From positions 924,849 through 988,848 of the forward strand of contig MU006093.1 of the NCBI GenBank assembly GCA_010093705.1: a DNA stretch of 64,000 nucleotides, given 5' to 3'. Of this stretch, positions 11,899-23,475 are shown piece by piece. The first letter of the stretch is position 1. The number at the start of each line of letters is the position of its first letter. The translations under genes were made by a program, and so were the position numbers. This stretch comes from Patellaria atrata CBS 101060 (lineage: Eukaryota; Ascomycota; Dothideomycetes; Patellariales; Patellariaceae). The notes beneath the pieces were generated by a model that saw only the letters and a list, made by a program, of their open reading frames with translations, was not told where the DNA came from and did no database searches.

Positions 11899-12981
11899 CT
11901 ACCGCTTAGCCAACCGCGGATCCCTCGCGCGATCATACCTCCTCTCGATCCCGGAACCCGCCGTCAAAGGCGTAACAGGCGAAGCAGGACTAGCATCGCT
12001 ATCCCTCTCCCTCTCCCTCTCCCTCCCGCCTAGACTTCCCCGCCGATCTAACCATATATCACCGCCATCCTCTTTATTCCGCGCACGTATCACACCGATG
12101 CTGCCTCTTCGGTCTGTCCATACGCCGGTCAAGGGGAGTCCTTTTTCTTTTTCGGTCGAGGTGGCGTGGTGGGGTTCTGGTCGCGGGTCACGGGGGGAGA
12201 CGGTGCTGCGGATGGGGCCGCGGTGTGTTGATGGCGAGGCGGGGGAAGTGCGGGATTTGGGACCTGCGGGGGCAGCGGTGGTGTTGTAGCTCGGCCACGC
12301 CGGGGGTCGAGGGGGTGCTTGAGGGGGTGGTGGAGGAGGTGGTGGTTCACTCTCCTCCTCCTCCTCCTCCTCCTCCGGAGGTAAACCGGCCTCTCTCACC
12401 GCCACCCCGTCCTCGACGCTGAAATGTCGTTCCACGTCCTCCTTCTTCCATACGCGCGCGGGCTTCGTGCGCGCATCGTACGCTTCCAGCTCGTCGAAAG
12501 TGCGTTTAGCGAGCAGGAGCAGCGGGAGGGCTGGCGTGGTGTTTGTGTTCAGTGGAGGGGGATAGCTGCGCGGGATCGGCGGGATGGAGTGCCCGGGTTT
12601 GATCCGCGGGTCTGTTTCGCCTTTTGAGGTGAGAAGGGCGTGGAGCTGGTCGTGGGAGAGGCCTTTTTCCTTCGGGCGCGTGGGATCGGGGCCTGGGGTT
12701 TGGGTGCGGAGGGTCTCGGCTTCGTGGAGGGCGGCGGCGAGGATGTTCTGTTTCACCGCGAGCGCGTGGGCGGTTTTGTTGGTTTGGAAGGCGGAGGGGT
12801 TGCTGGTGGGGAGGGGTGTGAGGGGTGGATGGGGGAGGAAGATGGAAGGGAGGATTCTGGATTTCTGCGTGGTGGCGGGGAGTTAGGACTTGTAAGGGGG
12901 GATTGAGGAGTGGATTTTGGTGGGACTTACGATTTTAGGATCTTCTAGGGCGTGGATGCCAGGTGACTTTGTGCCCGCCAT
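11899..12981 (-). CDS. Hypothetical low-complexity, Arg/Pro/Glu-rich protein
   Basis: Two exons on the minus strand, 12981-12931 and 12864-11899, joined across a 66-bp intron (GTAAGT donor, CACGCAG acceptor), giving 338 aa. The start MAGTKSPGIHALEDPKI is the first exon. A conserved-looking helical segment NKTAHALAVKQNILAAALHE follows near residues 46-65. The rest is disordered: Glu run (about eight, from TCC repeats near 12350-12376), Pro run, and an alternating Arg-Glu stretch from CCCTCT-type repeats near 12000-12030. I do not recognise a family. The well-ordered N-terminus and clean splice sites argue for a real gene. It is probably nuclear or regulatory, which is only a guess. The whole gene lies in a GC-rich patch. 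Confidence 0.65.
11998..12031. repeat. CCCTCT hexanucleotide repeat in coding sequence
   Basis: About four near-perfect hexamer copies on the + strand encode an alternating Arg-Glu run on the minus strand of the low-complexity protein gene. Confidence 0.8.
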
Positions 12982-13517
12982 TTGGTGTTTGGTTACACCG
13001 CTGGGTTGTCGTGAGAGTCGTTGGATTTTAGGTCGCGGTGTGGATAAGGAGCACCCTGCTAGCCCACTTGTAGTTCTACGCTACTACTTTCTTATCAAAA
13101 CTACGGTATCTCTAACCTTATGGTACGGGAACATATAGATGTACGGTAATTCTCATTTGTACAAACAACCTATTCATGTTGGTTCAGGTGCTGTACAGTA
13201 CAGTACAATACCTTCAGTCGTCTAAAAAAGATCTCTAACTCTACCGTACAGGAATGCCGAAGCCGTGCGGAGCCCTCCTAGCTGGATGTACGATTGACAG
13301 TGTTGAAAGTGAAATCTTTCCGAACTTCGAACTCAACAGTGTGCCAGTCGTTTAGCAAGAGTAGCAGAAATCGCAGAATCCTCACGGTGAGAGGAGGGTA
13401 CATACACAAGCACAAGAAAAGCGTATGAGATTCGTAATGCGTTCGCTACATAAACTCGTATCTAAATGATCATTTACAACTACTTATACTCGTCCGGCTC
13501 CAGCCTCTGTCTCTACT
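12982..13517. other. Intergenic with GTACAGTAC palindromic repeat
   Basis: A promoter-size gap upstream of the minus-strand low-complexity gene. It carries an overlapping palindromic word, TGTACAGTACAGTACA at 13192-13207. No gene seen. Confidence 0.6.
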
Positions 13518-14676
13518 TCACAGTCCCTTCTCCTTCTCATATACTTTTGCTGGCTGGCCCGGACCTTGTTCCCCTGTTTGTGCCATATGAAGAACATACG
13601 GCTCATTTGTTTGGGCCGGTTGTTCAACACGCGCTTCGTCTGTCTGTACCGCCCGAGCCCTTACCGGTACTTCGGTTCGTGCTGCTCTTGTAGCCTTCTG
13701 TTGCATGCTCAAAGCCGTTGGGGTTGGCTTACCTGGTGTCTCGATCGGTGCCTTGGTAACGATCGGTTCGGAGGGATACTTCCCAAATTGTTTCTCGAAA
13801 TACCGGGACAAGACATAGAGTGCAAGATTTTCCGAGCTCCTCGAGGTGTAGTAGCCCGTGTTGGGATTGTGAGGGCACTCTTCGAAATTCGCTAATATCT
13901 TAGCCCTTGTCGGACCGTATGTACCTCCAGTCTCGTTCTTCCCGTTCGTTCTCCAGGTCATTTGTACGTCCCTGACGAAAAGCTCGTCCCTTGTACGACC
14001 GTCAGTCCGCCACACTTTTTCCATGTGGAAGAATTCGTGAGCAACAGTTTTCACTACAAGATCGGTAGCATTATTGTCGGCATAGCAACGCTCGGCAGCG
14101 ATGTCACGAGTATGACGTACCTTTGTTCCATGCTAACTTCTCCATATCTCCTCTTGCGTCCTTATCCCTCTTACCTAGCTGAATCTTTTCCTCGAGCGTG
14201 TCTGCGCTAAACCAAGGTTTACAGAAAGTGACGGTATCACCAGGAATCGAAACATACGCGTTTGCGGAGCAACCCATATCACACTTAATCTCCAGTGGAG
14301 ACGGTGTGCCTTGATTCAAATTGGCCCACTTGGTGAGCAAACCTATACAAAATCAGCAATGGTCTCAATATCGATTCGGAATCGAGTCTGGTAACTTACG
14401 TTGTATGCGAGCGGCTCTCTTCCCGACATTCTTCCCTAGATAGTCAACTGCAGCAGGGTGCGTCCAGTTTATAGGGGGGGACTTACGTACAAATTCTAGG
14501 ACGTTTGATGTTGCTCCAAGCGCGGTTAGAATCGCTTCTTGTTGTTCCGAGCTGCATGTTTCGTTTCCAGCATCCAAAAAGCGGACGTTGTACTGATTCG
14601 CAATACTAGGGATCACTGCAGAGATGACTGGGAGAGAAAAGGAGAGGACTGGTAGTACTAAGGCCGTCCAATACAT
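13518..14676 (-). CDS. Secreted HEXXH metalloprotease-like protein (M35-like)
   Basis: Probable extracellular zinc metallopeptidase-like protein, 327 aa. Four exons on the minus strand: 14676-14487, 14435-14400, 14342-14121 and 14053-13518; introns are 51, 57 and 67 bp. The N-terminus MYWTALVLPVLSFSLPVISA is a clear signal peptide. The zinc motif HEFFH (residues 155-159) is created right after the last splice. It is followed by GGTYGPTRAKILA and a SENLALYVLSRYFEK stretch that resemble the YG..LA...NAD.YA..A pattern of deuterolysin-like (aspzincin) proteins. The aspzincin third-ligand motif GTxxDxxYG is not clearly present, so catalysis is uncertain. The last about 80 residues are a Thr/Pro/Gln-rich tail. 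It is divergent from the SDR gene at 15175. Confidence 0.75.
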
Positions 14677-15174
14677 TATACCTTGGTTGTGAATTAATAT
14701 AAAATATGTGAAAAGTTTTCGTTATACAGATATATGAACAAAAATTTGAAAATAAGACTGAAAAGGAAATATGAGAATACATCTATCGTGCATAGCGGAG
14801 AGGCCATGTTATCCCATAGATATATGCTGGATAATTTTAAACAAAGCTCTTTGACTATTTATATAGTAACTCAAAGAGGAACTTGAGGAGTTCTTTTACG
14901 GATTCATGGTCAAAGCTATGAGAGCTAGGACGACAAAGGAAACAAAGAATAGAAGTTAGCCAAGCAAGGAATGAACGTGACATCTTGTGAGCTAAAATCA
15001 GATTATATATATACGAACTTTAAGATACATGTGTTCACCTAAAACTAGCCAATCAGGGTTGTTTGATCTGAATGTTTGACATCACGACTTAGTCTATAAT
15101 GTCATCTCACTCAGTTGTGTTAAATGGAAGCTTTTGTAATTGTATATAAGATTGAAAGGAGACATTGACGTGCA
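14677..15174. promoter_or_regulatory. Divergent promoter region, protease-like / SDR
   Basis: A 498-bp AT-rich spacer shared by two divergent genes. A TATATAA word at 15143-15149 sits about 25-30 bp before the SDR start codon and may be its TATA element. Confidence 0.45.
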
Positions 15175-16275
15175 ATGTTGAATATGAGTTCTACTTTCGT
15201 CCTAAAACACAGATTACACTCATGCAGAAGAGTTATAGCGAGAATGGAAGCCTTAAAGAATACACTCGCAGAGAACTGGACAGGGACTCACAACCTCGTT
15301 TCGAAGGGGCATCAATTCGATCTCTCTTCTGTACCTGATCTCAAAGGTAAAGTAGCCGTGGTGACGGGAGGTTCGGAAGGTATCGGTTACGGGTGCACAC
15401 ATACACTCTTGACACACAACATTTCCAAACTCTTTATCCTTTCCATGTCTAAAGCAGTTGTCGACGGTGCAACCGATGCAATCAGGTCCGAACTTGGGGA
15501 TGCAGCGGCACAAAAAGTACGCTGGCTGCAGTGCGACCTGTCCGACTGGAAAGCGACAGCAGAGACCGCCTGGAAAATATCCAAAGAGACCGACCGCCTC
15601 GATATCTTGATCAACAATGCCGGAAGAGGGATCATGACACGGCAACTCGCATCGTCCAACGGTATGGATCTTCATATGGCCACCAATCATTTTGGTCATG
15701 TCGTTTTGACCTCACATTTGCTTCCTCTTCTGAAAAAGACTGCGGATCAAGGTTCCAAAGTACGAATTGTAAATGCCGGGTCAAATGCACATCAAAACGC
15801 TCCAAAGGAGGTAAAGTTCGAGTCTGTAGAGGAGTTGAATAAGAACTATGGGCCCAATGAGCAGTATGGCCGGTCCAAATTAGCAGCGATTCTATATTCC
15901 CGCTATCTCGCTCGCCACCTGAAGATTTCACATCCGAACATTCTCGTCAATGTATATCATCCTGGAGTGGTCGAGACGCGGCAAAGTAGCGAACACATCC
16001 TCGAGCCATATCCACTCGCTGGATATGCGATGAAGATAGGTTTGGCGCCATTCAAGAAGGGCCAGTTTGAAGGAGCTGTGAGCGCAATGTTTGCGGCAAC
16101 GGTAACCGAGAAGTCTGGCCAATATATTTGCCCTCCGGCAATACCCGAGGATGGGAGCGAGCAGTCGCAGAACAAGGAGTTAGGGGAGGCATTGATGAAG
16201 TTGACTGGAGACGTGGTACAGAGTAAAACTGCAGAACTGAGTTCAGCAAAGGGATGTCCCTTCCGCGACCATTAA
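15175..16275 (+). CDS. Short-chain dehydrogenase/reductase, retinol-dehydrogenase-like
   Basis: NAD(P)-dependent oxidoreductase of the classical SDR superfamily; substrate unknown. Single exon, up to 366 aa from the first ATG. The Rossmann glycine motif TGGSEGIG is at residues 64-71, NNAG at 147-150, and the catalytic pair is YGRSK with Tyr231 and Lys235. The C-terminal part (YHPGVVETR, then a region on membrane-proximal fold) resembles the WW-domain oxidoreductase / retinol dehydrogenase branch that includes fungal SDRs of about 330 aa. The N-terminal about 23 residues before MEALKNTLAENW may not be translated; a start at 15244 would give a protein of typical length. Divergent from the secreted protease-like gene and convergent with the acyl-CoA-binding protein gene. 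Confidence 0.88.
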   Translation: MLNMSSTFVLKHRLHSCRRVIARMEALKNTLAENWTGTHNLVSKGHQFDLSSVPDLKGKVAVVTGGSEGIGYGCTHTLLTHNISKLFILSMSKAVVDGATDAIRSELGDAAAQKVRWLQCDLSDWKATAETAWKISKETDRLDILINNAGRGIMTRQLASSNGMDLHMATNHFGHVVLTSHLLPLLKKTADQGSKVRIVNAGSNAHQNAPKEVKFESVEELNKNYGPNEQYGRSKLAAILYSRYLARHLKISHPNILVNVYHPGVVETRQSSEHILEPYPLAGYAMKIGLAPFKKGQFEGAVSAMFAATVTEKSGQYICPPAIPEDGSEQSQNKELGEALMKLTGDVVQSKTAELSSAKGCPFRDH

Positions 16276-16491
16276 TGATAGATACCGTAATCCAAAGTAC
16301 TATTTAATGGATTCTCACTGCTGAATCGATACAGCAGTATAATAGATAGATGGCTGAAATTCTTCCAACCCTTGTATTCCCAATATAGATGGCACAGTGC
16401 GTCGTGATATCGTTTCCAATTCAGGGGAATATGTACTAAGGATATATGGTGTATATTGTTCAACTTCGCATAGTCCTTCCGCATCTGTACT

Positions 16492-17746
16492 TCAAGGACC
16501 CCGTGACTTTTTGGTCGCTAACTTCGGAAGCTGTATCTTTCCTATCGATACTTTTGCTCCTCTGACCTTTTGAACTTGCGCAACGGCATCACCGGAAAGG
16601 AATCTCATCGCGCTTTCCAAACGCTTATCCTTTCTTTTCCGCATCCAGAGCAAAATAAAGACCAGTAGGACAAAATCAATGGCGATGTGCTTGACTGCAG
16701 ACCATAAAAACCACCACATCCAACTAATTATTGATTGTCGCCTCCGATAGCTGAATAATCGTCTGGATTCTAATTGCTCCCTTAGAGCGGCGACCTCTGT
16801 GGTCATTTTGGTGAGGGCTTGTTCAACTCGTCGCCGCCATTTCTGATCCTCGGGATTTGTCGCAGGTTGAACAAAGCCTTGTGCTTTATTGTCGTGAGCT
16901 GAAGGCGACTCTGAACCTGAAGAGAGGTGGCGGTCTTCCGGGGAGTCATCATCATTATACTGAGAATCTGGCGCATCCACAAACTCTTCGCCATTATCTT
17001 CTAGATCATCCTCTTCTTGCGACTGCGAAAGTGGGCTCAGTACTCTAAGAGGTTGCTCAATCGACCGATCTGTTGAGCGAAATTGTCTCTGCTGAGGCGG
17101 GTCGACAGTGGTAGAGTAGCTCGGTGTGGGCCGGAAGTTTGCGGGGACGGACCCGATAGTTTGAAGTGGAGAAGACGACGATGAAGATGGTACATTTGAC
17201 TTAACCTGATCCCACACAAACTCTAGCTCTGCTACGAGTTCGCGTGTATCCGGGCTGGGAGACGCGTACTTGTGCATTGTTTCTAGAAGTGTACAGATAT
17301 AGCGGCGTTTAGCCTCAGTGCGCGAAATGCAATTCTGTTCTTTCCATGCGTCCCTACATAGAGACATGTCAATTCGGTATCCGGCTGATGAAGAGTCAGA
17401 CTCGTATAAACCATTTATCGCGCGCTCTCTGCGCGTCTTCACTATCTCCAGAAGGCCGGTCCATTATTCCATCAACATCACCCTCTGCAAGGCGTCAGTA
17501 GATGTCTCAAAGCAAAACGAAGATTCTAGATCGTATCGCACCCATGCTCTGTTTGTATAGACCGTATAGCTTCAGTCGAGTGGACGAAGGAGGCTTTTCA
17601 GATCCAGTCTGGATCTTGTTGACGGTATTGAGCGCATGGCTGAACACCCTATCTAAATAACAGGATCATTAGCAATGTTCCATAAGAACTTATGATTATT
17701 ATGTATCGCTTTCAATAAAATGCGACCTACCAACCGAGTCTGACAT
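16492..17746 (-). CDS. Membrane-anchored acyl-CoA-binding protein
   Basis: Binds long-chain acyl-CoA through an N-terminal ACBP domain and is anchored by a C-terminal membrane segment. Four exons on the minus strand: 17746-17731, 17652-17542, 17484-17412 and 17353-16492 (introns 78, 57 and 58 bp), 353 aa. The first exon codes only MSDSV plus one base. Residues 1 to about 105 carry the ACBP signature: RVFSHALNTVNKI, STRLKLYGLYKQ, then GDVDGIMDRPSG and SRTEAKRRYICTLLETMHKY. A long acidic Ser-rich linker follows, then a coiled-coil-like stretch (EQALTKMTTEVAALREQLE) and a hydrophobic segment near residues 273-303 (HIAIDFVLLVFILLW). This layout matches ACBD5/Atg37-type peroxisomal membrane proteins, so a peroxisome or pexophagy role is a reasonable inference. 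Confidence 0.92.
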
Positions 17747-18487
17747 ACTGAAATTCGCTGGATGGGAACAGTGACAATCCGTCAGGTGGTCATCCGTTCA
17801 GTAAGCGGTGATAGTATTTTATATACGATTGAAACGTTGACTCCGAGCTAGGAGCACGCGTAGTCTGTAGAAAATCAATGTTGTTCATGGTTTATACGTG
17901 ATGCTTATGTATATCTACAAGTCCCTCCATTGACCTTTGCCTCGGTCAAGAGTTATGCCAAGAGCCGCCGTCCCGTGCTTACTTATTTGATAACGGCGAA
18001 TTCTGAGCAGAACTGGAGAGCCCATATATTGTCATATGGATAGCTTAGGGCACGGTAAGTATGGGGTAATCGTAATTGGATAACTTAAGACCCTAATAAT
18101 TAGTATGTTAACGGCGGATGCTCTATTGTGGGGAATAGAATGGGTTTGTCGACGCGAATATCAGGTCGGATGGGAAAAACGGTAACCAGGTACGAACAAA
18201 CAAATTGATGCTCTCAATATAATTCATTCTTGCACGAAAGCCGGGAGCGGACAGTGAACTTGGTATTGCCTTTGTTTTCTGTACAATCGGGGGCAACGTC
18301 TAATCTACAGTCGACACAGCAGAAATGAGCAAACCGAAGGAACCCAGTAACAACAAGTGTAAGTGATTCTTGAGTACTTGCTGAAAGGATGGGGGCTTGC
18401 CGTGTTCCCCATCCCACAAATAAACTTAAAGAAATATTCATCGGTACTAGTAGTTGGAAATGGGGTGGTCTCTGTTATAGCTTTGCT
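17747..18487. other. Intergenic, no gene recognised
   Basis: 741 bp between two minus-strand genes, COX5 3' end and the acyl-CoA-binding protein promoter. Nothing coding or repetitive recognised. Confidence 0.5.
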
Positions 18488-19266
18488 CTATTCTTCGTCT
18501 TCATCGTCCTGAACACCTGATTGTGCTTTTAGGGGACTTTGAACCATCATGCCCTTGTATCCGGTAATCGGCTCCATCTTGTTTTCCTGTTATTCAATAG
18601 TAAGCCACTGCCTTCTAAAAGCTAGGACACATGGATCCCTTAGACCGCAACATACCCTCATGTATTCTTCTGTAGCCTCCTGCCATTCCTTCGTCATTGA
18701 CCTAGGAGGAGGTCCAGCGAAATGTCTTGTAGTTGCGAAGACGATGAAAGAGACAAATACACCGGCAAAAGTATAGAGAATGACTTTTCTCGTCTCCCCC
18801 GGCGGCGCCTCCGCGCGGGGTCCATGTGGACCAAATGCAATCCAGTAAGCTAAAGGTAGTGTCAGCAAGCGGTTTTTTCAAGAAATAATGCGTACGCAGT
18901 GAAGAGAATCGTAACGGTACAGCTCAGAAGGTATCATCTATGAGCTGGAATCTCGATGCGCTAAACGACGGTAGCTTCTATGCCGGAAATAGCACACATA
19001 CCCGCTTTCTTCTCGGCCAAGGTAAGTTCATGCCAGTCAGCCTTCATTCGATCCCTCAACTGCATCCACAAGTCTGCCTGTTCCTGAGGAGGCATCCCCT
19101 CCCACCTCTTCTCGATATTGGCCAGAGTCGGGTTAGAGATTGCATGGGCTGCTCGGGTTTGTTGTTGGATGCATAGAGCTGGCGAAGCTTTCACAGCGCC
19201 ACGAGACGCGGTGGAGGAAAGGAAGGAGGTCGAGCTTCCCGCTCTCAGGAGAGAAGTCCGAAGCAT
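18488..19266 (-). CDS. COX5: Cytochrome c oxidase subunit V (COX IV family), mitochondrial
   Basis: Nuclear-encoded inner-membrane subunit of respiratory complex IV. Three exons on the minus strand: 19266-19002, 18849-18656 and 18586-18488, with introns of 152 and 69 bp; 185 aa. Residues 1 to about 40 form a basic, Ser-rich presequence ending in TRAAHAISNPTL. The mature part has NIEKRWEGMPPQEQADLW, the LTLAEKKAAYWIAFGPHGPR block formed across the first splice, and one membrane segment (VILYTFAGVFVSFIVFATT). The C-terminus is acidic (QDDEDEE). Length and order match fungal Cox5/COX IV. The first intron is the longest and could hide an alternative acceptor, but the splice used restores the family sequence. 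Confidence 0.94.
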
Positions 19267-20940
19267 GCCAGGCAGAGTGGAGAGGAACCAAGGAGGAAGG
19301 AAATGAACTAAAAAGAGAAATTACCAAGCCAGGCTCCCCGTGGAGATCCAATTGATGGGTTGAAGAGCGCAACTGTTGATGTGGTGCGGAGCTGGATGAC
19401 GAGGAGGTTGTTGTTTGAGGTGGTGAGACTTGGTGGAAGCGAAAATCATTCGAGCAACCCAAGCGTGTTCTTTGTCCCGTCAGACCAATCAAATGGCTTA
19501 GTTTACTACCTAGGTAGAGCTACCTTAACTTTGAAGTGTCTCCTTCCCGTCTACCTTACCTTTCTCTGTACCCTAAAAGAACACAATGTCCATTGCCCTC
19601 GTCAGAATATATAGAAGCCATATTCACGACGAAGTCTCCAGCGCACAGTACAGTACAGTACAACTCACTTTAGCACAACAATTAGGAATAAGGGCACCTT
19701 GAAATTCGATCTAGGGTTTGAAAGCAGTCGTTCTCACGAACATCGACCCTATCCTGTACGGAGGTACATCTAATCTTTTTTTTTTAATTTCTATAAGCTC
19801 TTCCATCTTCCTATTATATTAGTCGGGCTAAAAACTACATTGGATTACACAGCGGGAATCGCCCATGTATCCTATATTTTCAAACATATACAGTATGCGT
19901 GACTGACCAGTTATTAAAATCAAAAGAAACAAAACACTCTTCATTCCGGATCAGTCGGGATTACAGTAAGAAAAAGCAATTTGGTCTTCATGTTGCGTCA
20001 CATGTCAGCTAAAATGCGTAATATTCTCACACAGAGAAAAATAGAACCATCCTTCTTTTGGCCTTAACATGACTGACAAATAGACAACGAAGAGTCATAC
20101 CATAGTCACAAGGTCTTGGTTTTGTCACCCTACCTTATTCTTGATTTCCACCGTCCTTCTCCGCTCGCCGTCTGCATATCGCTCAAACGGGCCCTAATAT
20201 TACAGAACGCATCAGAGTCTTAGAACTACCTTAGCCTTCCAAATTTAATGTACGCAGGTACGACCCCTAGAAATCAACGAGTGCTCCAAAGATATCTCGG
20301 GAATACACGGGATATTGGCACGGAGCCACGATCAAGGAAGCAGAACTCGAGACTCTGGATTTTCTTTCATAGTCGAACAACAGTTTGAGGTAACTCCCAA
20401 GTCCCGGAGTGAACCGGAGGCTGGGCGAGTGGTAGAAAGGAAGAGCGCAGATGTTTTCCGAGGTCCGACATAGAGAATGGTAATTCGGATAACAGAAGAA
20501 AAGCTGTGCTGTACTGTACATCCAGGCATCGTATCCGAGTTCTCGTGGCGAAGAGGGATTTACAACCGCGTACGGTATCCTCGTGATAGCTGCCTTGAGC
20601 TTAAGTGCTTGACAAACATTCCAGATGGAGGAGGGGGAGGTGTCTGTGGTGTAGATGTCCGTGGCTTCGGATGTGCCCATCATGATTGGTCTCTCTTGTG
20701 TGACGTTGTACCCCTCCATCAAAATAAAATGCTCTGCCCCGCTGCCTTTCTTCGGCCTCAACAACTCATCACTTTTCTTCCCTTAATTCTTCTCACTTCA
20801 TTGAGAATCTCCAATTCATTAAGAGAGCCCTGAACAACTTTTATCAAACTCAATTGTCCGTCGTGAGACCCAATCCTTACAACTTAACAGGAACAAGCAC
20901 CTTACTAACTAACATTCGATACCTTTAGTCTTCACCCAAC
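19267..20940. promoter_or_regulatory. Divergent COX5 / gpd intergenic region
   Basis: 1.67 kb between two divergent, probably highly expressed genes. The last about 180 bp before the gpd ATG (20760-20940) are strongly pyrimidine-rich on the + strand, as is usual at fungal gpd promoters. Two palindromic repeats lie here, ACAGTACAGTACAGTACA at 19645-19662 and CTGTACTGTACA at 20509-20520. A 165-codon minus frame at 20267-20764 has no family resemblance and is taken as chance. Confidence 0.6.
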
Positions 20941-22387
<1,447 letters not shown>

Positions 22388-23475
22388 GAAATGGGACAAT
22401 GCGAGCTCCAACTGAGTAAGCTATGAGATTGTCCGTTAAATTTCACTGGAATAGCTCAATCGCTTGCGAGCGTTAGAAGATATTCTTGCTGGTTGCTCAA
22501 GTGAACGTAGAAAAAGGTTACAATGTGTATAGAAATGAATTAGATTCCTCATATGTCGACCCAAACTCAAAATTTCCGATTCCAAACAGGAATCTGTATG
22601 CAGACAACAGATGATTTGCAATGTTTTGTGATGTAAAGCACTCGAGTGACTCGACGTTAGAACTGATTAGAGAGCTTTTGTTGGTTATAATGTCACCCCA
22701 TGAAACTGGCCGCTAGCGGGGTTTAGTTCTGACTTCTAGCGAAACCCGGCCGATTCCAGCTTTCACTAATCGCTTCCATTACGACCGTACTCCGTAGTTC
22801 TACCTTACCTCGGGACGCCTAGAAACTATTCGCGACGGGAACCTACCTACTTCCTACCTTCAGCTCCTTACCTTGCAGAGACCTTCAGTATCACCTTGCT
22901 CTTATTCGTCCCTAATCACTTACACCTCTTAAGTACATCCTCAGCCACGCTTATGATTATTGGACTGACCTTTGATTCGTTATCCCTAATTCAAAGAAGT
23001 CCAAGCCAAAGGGATTAGAATCCGTACAAAAAGCACTCTAAGTTTTTGAAGAACGTGTACAGTACCGTACGTGCTTTAGAACTAGCTGTACATAGTCAAA
23101 ACCGGTATTTATTACATGAGTAAGTCACTCGGGTCTTGCCCATCTCGTATTATCAGCCAGCTCTACTTCTACTTTGATACTGTTTCAGCTGTTGTTTCTA
23201 TTTCTTTCAGTTGCTTTCAGTCATTTTCTAATCCCTTTTCCCGAACCCGGATCTATCTCTCTGGTATACATTCCTTGATCTATCCACTATTCAACTTCTA
23301 AAGATCAAAGTACGACGATAATGACGTTCTGATTATTGAACTCCCTTCTTTCGAAGACTGACCTAAACCTATGCTGCAGTAATTACTGAGTAAAGAATCA
23401 AACAGGGAGATGAGCCGGTGACGTTAAAGAAGCGTTTGCCAGCTTCTAAATCATCTGAGGGAAAGCTGAGATATT
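22388..23475. other. Intergenic gpd / HDA1
   Basis: Holds the gpd 3' end and the HDA1 promoter. A palindromic GTACAGTACCGTAC lies at 23057-23070. The small frame 23116-23301 is not supported. Confidence 0.5.

Noticed and set aside
20267-20764. 165-codon minus frame in the gpd upstream region
   Set aside because: No family resemblance; lies in a promoter with palindromic repeats.
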